From contig JAUPKV010000649.1 in the NCBI GenBank assembly GCA_030837265.1, positions 1 through 11,186 of the forward strand: a DNA stretch of 11,186 nucleotides, read 5' to 3'. This document shows, piece by piece, positions 6,451-11,186 of the stretch. Made by a program: the position numbers and the translations under genes. The notes under the pieces are model-generated. The model was not told where the DNA came from and did no database searches. It saw nothing but the letters and a program-made list of their open reading frames with translations. Source of the stretch: Methanobacteriota archaeon. GTDB taxonomy: Archaea; Halobacteriota; Methanosarcinia; Methanosarcinales; Methanosarcinaceae. How positions within the stretch are numbered: position 1 is the stretch's first letter; the number at the start of each line of letters is the position of its first letter.

Positions 6451-7238
6451 TTCTCGGAGCAGGCGGGATGCTGGGAAAAGACCTCAGCACATTCTTTCCT
6501 GATGCCGTTAAATTGACACATTCGGAACTGGATATCACAGATGAAGCCCAGGTTAACTCTACTATAGAGGATATAAGACCTGATGTTGTGATTAGCGCTG
6601 CTGCATATACCAATGTGGACGGTTGTGAAGATAACCAGGATCTTGCATTTAATGTCAATGGCAAAGCTCTCGAATATATTGCAAAGAGCTGTTCCAGTGT
6701 AGGAGCAACCCTTGTACATTACAGCACGGATTACGTTTTTGATGGTTCCAGGAATGAATATGTGGAATCCGATGTGACAAATCCAATTAATGTTTATGGT
6801 GAATCCAAACTTCTTGGGGAGAAAAACATCATTGAAAACATGAAAGATTATCGGATAATTCGTACTTCCTGGCTCTTTGGGCTTCATGGAAAAAATTTTA
6901 TTGAAACAATGATCAAGCTTTCAAGCGAAATGCAAACGGTTAAGGTTGTAAATGATCAGTTTGGAAAACCTACCTTTACTTTAGACCTTGCCCGAAAAAC
7001 TCCCGAAATTATTAGACTTCCCCCGGGAATCTACCATATAACTAATGAAGGATCATGTTCATGGTATGAACTTGCAAGGGCTACAATTGAAAATGTAGTG
7101 CCCTGTTCTACTGATGAATTCCCCCGAAAAGCAAAACGTCCTAAGTACTCCATCCTGAGAAATACAAAAACTTCGCCCATGAGACCATGGAACGAAGCCC
7201 TTTGCGAGTATCTTGAAATTAGAAATAACATGAAATAG
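6429..7238 (+). CDS. rfbD: dTDP-4-dehydrorhamnose reductase
   Basis: The last step of dTDP-L-rhamnose synthesis: reduction of dTDP-4-keto-L-rhamnose with NAD(P)H. From the GTG at 6429 the protein has 269 residues and begins MGEIKTLILGAGGMLGKDL, where GxxGxxG binds the cofactor. The RmlD-type catalytic motifs are HYSTDYVFDG (97-106) and the Y-x3-K pair Tyr123 and Lys127 in NVYGESK. Other family marks are AAAYTNVDGCED and RTSWLFG. The coding region overlaps the end of rfbB by 22 nt from this start, or 46 nt from the ATG at 6405. GTG codons at 6423, 6426 and 6429 are also in frame, and none has a clean ribosome-binding site. The 6429 start gives the most typical N terminus. The overlap implies translational coupling with rfbB. 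Confidence 0.93.
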   Translation: MGEIKTLILGAGGMLGKDLSTFFPDAVKLTHSELDITDEAQVNSTIEDIRPDVVISAAAYTNVDGCEDNQDLAFNVNGKALEYIAKSCSSVGATLVHYSTDYVFDGSRNEYVESDVTNPINVYGESKLLGEKNIIENMKDYRIIRTSWLFGLHGKNFIETMIKLSSEMQTVKVVNDQFGKPTFTLDLARKTPEIIRLPPGIYHITNEGSCSWYELARATIENVVPCSTDEFPRKAKRPKYSILRNTKTSPMRPWNEALCEYLEIRNNMK

Positions 7239-7249
7239 GAGTAAGACAT

Positions 7250-7963
7250 ATGAGAGGCATAATCTTAGCAGGTGGCACAGGCTCCCGCCTTTTTCCCCTC
7301 ACTAAAGTAACTAACAAGCATCTTTTACCGGTTTATGACAAGCCAATGATCTACTATCCAATCAAGACTCTTATTAGTGCAGGAATCAAAGAAATTATGA
7401 TCGTATCCGGAAAGGGCCATGCTGGACACTTTCTGGAATTACTTGGTTCAGGTTCCGAATTAGGTATCCGAATTACTTATGAAATACAGGACGAAGCAGG
7501 AGGAATTGCTCAGGCCCTCGGACTTGCGGAAGACTTTGCTGACAATGGCCCAGTGACAATGATTCTTGGGGATAATATTTTTCAGGATTCTATACCCGAA
7601 TCCGTAAAATCTTTCACTTCAGGAGCAAAAGTGTTTCTCAAAGAGGTTCCCGATGCCCACAGGTTCGGAGTTGCCGAAATAGACGGAAACAGGATAATTT
7701 CAATCGAAGAAAAACCAAAAGCTCCGAAATCAAATCTTGCCGTAACAGGCCTGTATATATATGACTCCAGAGTCTTTAAAATAATACGCAACCTTAAACC
7801 CTCCGGTAGAGGAGAACTTGAAATTACCGATGTAAACAATGCATATATCAAAATGGGTGAAATGGAATACTCTCTACTGAATGGATTCTGGAGTGATGCG
7901 GGAACTTTTGAATCCCTTTTTAGAGCCAGTGAACTTGTAAAAAACTTAAGTTGGGAAAAATAA
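7250..7963 (+). CDS. rfbA: Glucose-1-phosphate thymidylyltransferase, short form
   Basis: A nucleotidyltransferase of 237 residues that makes dTDP-glucose from glucose-1-phosphate and dTTP, the first step of the pathway. Seen are the nucleotide-binding GGTGSRLFPLT (8-18), NKHLLPVYDKPMIYYP with Lys23, QDEAGGIAQAL, the metal-binding LGDNIF with Asp108, EEKP, VTGLYIYD and FWSDAGT. Bacterial RfbA is about 290 residues. The C-terminal helical part that contributes to the dTDP-rhamnose feedback site is missing here, as in other archaeal short forms. AGGAG at 7237-7241 overlaps the stop of rfbD, 8 nt before the ATG. Six nt separate it from the exporter permease gene. Confidence is high for sugar nucleotidyltransferase and, by context, for dTTP and glucose. 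Confidence 0.94.
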   Translation: MRGIILAGGTGSRLFPLTKVTNKHLLPVYDKPMIYYPIKTLISAGIKEIMIVSGKGHAGHFLELLGSGSELGIRITYEIQDEAGGIAQALGLAEDFADNGPVTMILGDNIFQDSIPESVKSFTSGAKVFLKEVPDAHRFGVAEIDGNRIISIEEKPKAPKSNLAVTGLYIYDSRVFKIIRNLKPSGRGELEITDVNNAYIKMGEMEYSLLNGFWSDAGTFESLFRASELVKNLSWEK

Positions 7964-7969
7964 CGGACA

Positions 7970-8737
7970 ATGGACATGTACATACTAGAATATAGCGAAT
8001 TGATCAAGAATCTTGTAATAAGCGACCTCAAGGTTAAATATCAGAGTTCTATTCTTGGTTTCGCGTGGTCAATGATAAACCCCCTGCTCATGATGCTGGT
8101 TTTATACCTGGTGTTTAGTAATGTTTTTAAGTTTCAACAGGAACATTTCGACCTTTACCTCTTAATTGGGCTCATTGCCTGGCGCTTTCTTATAAATGGA
8201 ACCATGACCGCAATGACATCGATTGCAGGAAAACCCAGCTTGGTAACTAAAATATACATCCCGAGAGAAATTCTTACGTTCAGCACGACAATGTCGACAT
8301 TCATAAGTTCGACTCTGGAATTTGCAGTATTGATTCCATTATTGCTAATACTAGGAGCTTCACTTTCGTTTACAATCCTATTGTTTCCTGTAGTCCATGC
8401 ATTATATTTCATAATGGTATATGGAATCAGTCTTTCACTTTCATCTCTTTATGTATATTTCCGAGACCTAAACCAGATATGGGACATCGTGCTTCAAGCA
8501 GGTTTTTATACGGCTCCTATTATATACCCTATATCTCTAGTACCTGAAAAAATTATGTTTTTCTACATGCTTAGTCCGTTTACTCGATTGATAATGATGT
8601 ACAGGGACGTACTATTATACGGAACAGTTCCGAGTATATATGATTTCTTGTTTGTTGCAGGTTTCGGGTTATTTTGTTTAGCTTTTGGGTCTCTGATGTT
8701 TAGAAAATTATCTCCCAGATTTGCAGAGGCGATATAA
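7970..8737 (+). CDS. wzm: ABC-2 type polysaccharide export permease (Wzm-like)
   Basis: A membrane protein of 255 residues with six predicted helices (about 30-52, 61-80, 102-130, 137-162, 170-190 and 227-245). The N-terminal KVKYQSSILGFAWSMINPLL (21-40) is the amphipathic entry segment characteristic of O-antigen and teichoic-acid exporter permeases. The late motif YFRDLNQIWDIVL (163-175), followed by TAPIIYPISL, is also diagnostic. It forms the translocation channel for a lipid-linked glycan with the ATPase encoded directly downstream. ATG codons at 7970 and 7976 are both possible starts and the upstream signal is weak. The next gene starts on the base after its stop. The family could equally be called TagG or RfbD-like exporter; the rhamnose operon points to an O-antigen-like glycan. 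Confidence 0.93.
   Translation: MDMYILEYSELIKNLVISDLKVKYQSSILGFAWSMINPLLMMLVLYLVFSNVFKFQQEHFDLYLLIGLIAWRFLINGTMTAMTSIAGKPSLVTKIYIPREILTFSTTMSTFISSTLEFAVLIPLLLILGASLSFTILLFPVVHALYFIMVYGISLSLSSLYVYFRDLNQIWDIVLQAGFYTAPIIYPISLVPEKIMFFYMLSPFTRLIMMYRDVLLYGTVPSIYDFLFVAGFGLFCLAFGSLMFRKLSPRFAEAI
8726..8733 (+). promoter_or_regulatory. Ribosome-binding site for the TTG start of the exporter ATPase
   Basis: GAGGCGAT, inside the last codons of the permease gene, matches GAGGTGAT except at one base and lies 4 nt before the TTG at 8738. It supports this unusual start, directly after the TAA of the permease gene. Confidence 0.6.
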
Positions 8738-10012
8738 TTGTTCAAAACTCTCAAAAAACGAGAATTTGAATCTGAAAAGCCTTATGTTATAGAAGTTAAA
8801 AATGTGTCTAAAAGCTTCAAAATCCCTCATGAAAAGAGAGTTACAGTGTATGATAATTTAATTGGAAAAATTACTGGAAAATCATATACTTACGAAGTTT
8901 TTGAAGCTTTGAAAGAAGTAAGTTTCAACATTAAGGAAGGAGAAACTTTTGGAATTATTGGAGAGAATGGATCAGGAAAAAGCACTATCCTTAAAATAAT
9001 TTCCAAGGTTCTCGTAGCGGATATTGGATCTATTAAAGTAAAAGGAAAAATGGCACCTTTTCTGGAATTGGGAGTTGGGTTTCAACCCGATTTAACTGCT
9101 GTAGAAAATGTCTATCTTTACGGTGCGATAATGGGCATGAATCATACGGAAATGGATGCTAAACTTGATTCTATTTTTGAGTTTGCAGAGCTAGATAGAT
9201 TCAGAGATACTAAAATAAAAAATTTTTCATCAGGAATGTATGCGCGATTGGCTTTTGCTACAGCAATATCTATTGATCCAGATGTTCTTTTAATTGATGA
9301 GGTGCTGTCTGTTGGAGATCAAGCTTTTCAAGCAAAATGCCATAATAAGATAAGCGAGTACAAGCGGAATGGGAAAACGATTGTCTTCGTATCACATTCA
9401 ATGGAGCAGGTCAGAGAAATATGTGACAACTGTTTGATGATCAGTCATGGAAAAATGGTGTCAATCGGACCTACAGAGAATGTCATAAGTGATTATTTGA
9501 ATGCCGTTCATAAAAAAGAAGTCGATAGATTACTAAATCAATATAAAAATATAAAAGATGCAATAAATAACGAAGCGCTGGATCCTTCATTGAACTGGGG
9601 TTCTAAAGAAGCCAAGATTATAGATATAAAATTTTTTAACAATCATAGTGAATCTTATATTTTTCAAACTGGGGAAAAATTTATTGCGAGAATAAAATAT
9701 AAAGCAAGTCAACGAATAGAAAAACCAGTTTTTGGAATAGCAATCTACAAAGATGATTTTCATATTACGGGTCCGAATACCAAATTAAGCGAAATGAGCA
9801 TTGATTTTATTGAAGACGAAGGTGAAATTGATTTTGTGGTTGACAAATTACCTCTATTAGACGGATCATACAGGTTTTCTGCAGCTATTTATGATGATTC
9901 ATGCCAACACCCTTATGACCATCAGCACTGTACTCATGGGTTTGAAATAAAAAATTTGTCTTCTAAAAACTATGGGGTATTAGATATAAGGGGGCAGTGG
10001 CTTTTAAAATGA
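8738..10012 (+). CDS. wzt: ABC exporter ATPase with C-terminal glycan-binding domain (Wzt-like)
   Basis: A protein of 424 residues that powers glycan export with the permease before it. The nucleotide-binding domain (about 15-255) has Walker A GENGSGKST (75-83), signature NFSSGMYARLAFA (162-174), Walker B VLLIDEVL (183-190, Asp187 and Glu188) and the switch His220 in VFVSHS. After a linker (about 256-286), residues 287-424 form a beta-rich domain starting WGSKEAKIIDIKFFN. It contains FQTGEKFIARIKYKA, FGIAIYKDD, LPLLDGSYRFSAAIYDD and a terminal WLLK, all of the Wzt C-terminal type. In bacterial O8/O9a systems this domain binds the modified non-reducing end of the finished chain. The TTG start is supported by GAGGCGAT. 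Its stop overlaps the start of the methyltransferase gene (ATGA), which fits a capping partner. Confidence 0.95.
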   Translation: MFKTLKKREFESEKPYVIEVKNVSKSFKIPHEKRVTVYDNLIGKITGKSYTYEVFEALKEVSFNIKEGETFGIIGENGSGKSTILKIISKVLVADIGSIKVKGKMAPFLELGVGFQPDLTAVENVYLYGAIMGMNHTEMDAKLDSIFEFAELDRFRDTKIKNFSSGMYARLAFATAISIDPDVLLIDEVLSVGDQAFQAKCHNKISEYKRNGKTIVFVSHSMEQVREICDNCLMISHGKMVSIGPTENVISDYLNAVHKKEVDRLLNQYKNIKDAINNEALDPSLNWGSKEAKIIDIKFFNNHSESYIFQTGEKFIARIKYKASQRIEKPVFGIAIYKDDFHITGPNTKLSEMSIDFIEDEGEIDFVVDKLPLLDGSYRFSAAIYDDSCQHPYDHQHCTHGFEIKNLSSKNYGVLDIRGQWLLK

Positions 10013-11186
10013 ATCCTGACTTTAACCTGAAAGACCTTCCTTTCGACCAGTACACCAGAAATTATCTGATAACAGAATTAATAGGTGCACTTAAAGGCAA
10101 CTGTAACAGCACCTTAAAGATATTGGACGCTGGCGGTAGGAATGGTAATTTATCTTCTTTTTTACCGGATGAAGAAATACACATTGTGGACATAAGATCA
10201 GGTTCTGAGAGTAACTACGTAATTGGAGACGTTACAAAAGCTCCTTATAAAGATAACGTTTTTGATATTACAATTTCTTCCGATGTATATGAGCATGTTC
10301 CGGCAGGCGGAAGGTTAAAATTCGTCTCAGAACTACTTCGAATTAGCAAAAATTTTGTGATCCTTGGAGCACCTTTTGATTCTAATGATGTTAGAGATGC
10401 TGAAATGAAATCTTGTTGTTACTTTAAAAAAATAACTGGAGAACCGCATCCCTGGCTACTGGAACATATTGATAATGGATTACCTTCAAAAGAAGAATTA
10501 GAAAATTATATAAAAAACAATAACTTAGGTTTCTTAACTATTGAAACAAACAATGTTTCAAACTGGTTTTTGATGCAACTTTTGATATTTTATTCTTCAA
10601 AATATCAAAATTTCATGGGAAATGTTAACAAAGTATACAGATACTATAATGAAAACTTTCTAGATTTAGGGGACTTACTAGAGCCTTCATATAGAACATT
10701 ATACCTTATTAGCAAAAATGGAGATCTCCCCGAACTTGATTTGAAGTCCAAAGGTATCAAAGACCTTGCAAAATGTCGTATATTGGAGCGTTTAATTTTT
10801 GAAATTCTTGACGAATCAACATCCATACCTGCTAATTTAATAACCGAATTAAGCAAAGAAATCCAGAATAAAGATTCATATATATTTGGACTGAATAATA
10901 GTATTACTGAATTCAAGCAAGAAATCCGGAACAAAGACTCACATATAGACGGATTGAATAACTTTATTGCCGAATTTAAACAGGATATCCAAAACAAAAA
11001 CGCGCAAATAAATGGTCTCAATAAATTTATTACAGAATTTAAGCAAGAGATACAAAATAAGGATACTTGTACACAACAAACAAATACCTCAATCGAAGAA
11101 CTTAAAAAAGAAATTAAATTAAAAGATGAATTAATAACACAAAATCAAAAAGAACTGGACGAGATTTATAAAAGCTTGTTTTGGAA
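10009..11186 (+). CDS. SAM-dependent methyltransferase with coiled-coil repeats (C terminus outside window)
   Basis: Open from the ATG at 10009 to the window edge, 392 codons without a stop. It overlaps the exporter ATPase stop by 4 nt. Residues about 35-125 form a class I SAM-binding fold: ILDAGGRNGNLSSFLP is a variant motif I, IHIVDIRSG (57-65) ends the second strand with its acidic residue, and YKDNVFDITISSDVYEHVP matches the motif-IV region. ISKNFVILGAPFD follows. A helical domain leads to four 21-residue repeats (274-357) and then Glu/Lys-rich coiled coil. The last residues, LDEIYKSLFW, resemble the linker that precedes glycosyltransferase domains in multidomain O-antigen enzymes, so the full protein may carry one. 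Role inferred: methylation or capping of the glycan end. Catalytic activity and target are not proven, and motif I has Gly-Arg-Asn in place of the usual Gly-Cys-Gly. Confidence 0.85.
   Translation, partial: MNPDFNLKDLPFDQYTRNYLITELIGALKGNCNSTLKILDAGGRNGNLSSFLPDEEIHIVDIRSGSESNYVIGDVTKAPYKDNVFDITISSDVYEHVPAGGRLKFVSELLRISKNFVILGAPFDSNDVRDAEMKSCCYFKKITGEPHPWLLEHIDNGLPSKEELENYIKNNNLGFLTIETNNVSNWFLMQLLIFYSSKYQNFMGNVNKVYRYYNENFLDLGDLLEPSYRTLYLISKNGDLPELDLKSKGIKDLAKCRILERLIFEILDESTSIPANLITELSKEIQNKDSYIFGLNNSITEFKQEIRNKDSHIDGLNNFIAEFKQDIQNKNAQINGLNKFITEFKQEIQNKDTCTQQTNTSIEELKKEIKLKDELITQNQKELDEIYKSLFW
10828..11079 (+). repeat. Four imperfect 63-bp repeats encoding 21-residue coiled-coil units
   Basis: Units at 10828-10890, 10891-10953, 10954-11016 and 11017-11079 encode residues 274-357. 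The consensus is LNNFITEFKQEIQNKDSxIxG. The first copy is the most diverged (PANLITELSKEIQNKDSYIF); copies two to four share LN..I.EFKQ.I.NK. Twenty-one residues are three heptads, with hydrophobic residues at the L, I, F and I positions. This supports a regular coiled coil with no phase break between copies. After 11079 the charged Lys/Glu pattern continues without a clear fifth copy. Confidence 0.85.

Noticed and set aside
6447..6887. Minus-strand open frame of 146 codons opposite rfbD
   Set aside because: The + strand encodes all RmlD motifs here. The opposite frame has no recognisable domain.
10644..11021. Minus-strand reading with repeated CESLFRISCLNS-like units
   Set aside because: The regularity is only the mirror image of the 63-bp repeats of the methyltransferase/coiled-coil gene, whose + strand frame is open for 392 codons.

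Overview
The window looks like a chromosomal surface-polysaccharide locus of a methanogenic archaeon, most likely a Methanosarcina species. This rests on AT-rich coding sequence, archaeal-type short RfbA and RfbC proteins, ribosome-binding sites that resemble AGGAGGTGAT and sit about 3 nt before the start codon, frequent TTG/GTG starts, and protein styles I associate with Methanosarcina. The genus is an inference, not a search result. Apart from one gene fragment, every gene reads on the + strand.

Left block (1-3918). The end of an upstream membrane-anchored protein, probably a family 2 glycosyltransferase, is followed by three cytoplasmic GT-B type glycosyltransferases. The second carries a striking run of 29 asparagines encoded by seven perfect copies of a 12-bp unit. 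The third starts with a linker-like segment that, in my recollection of this family, usually sits inside larger multidomain glycosyltransferases.

Middle (3919-5004). A minus-strand remnant of a family 2 glycosyltransferase (C-terminal part only, 3989-4498) is followed by about 500 nt of very AT-rich DNA without a gene. This looks like a rearrangement scar and must also hold the promoter of the next operon.

Right block (5005-11186). This is a tightly packed operon. The rfbC-rfbB-rfbD-rfbA genes give the complete route from glucose-1-phosphate to dTDP-L-rhamnose. They are followed by an O-antigen-type ABC exporter: a Wzm-like permease and a Wzt-like ATPase with a C-terminal carbohydrate-binding domain. 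The last gene overlaps the ATPase stop by 4 nt and runs off the window. It encodes a SAM-dependent methyltransferase followed by a coiled coil made of 21-residue repeats.

How they may work together: the glycosyltransferases build a rhamnose-containing chain on a lipid carrier at the inner face of the membrane. The methyltransferase/coiled-coil protein may cap the chain, as WbdD does in bacterial O9a-type systems. The Wzt C-terminal domain may recognise the finished end, and Wzm/Wzt then exports the chain. The presence of this combination in an archaeon, with a possible chain-length ruler, is the most interesting feature of the window.
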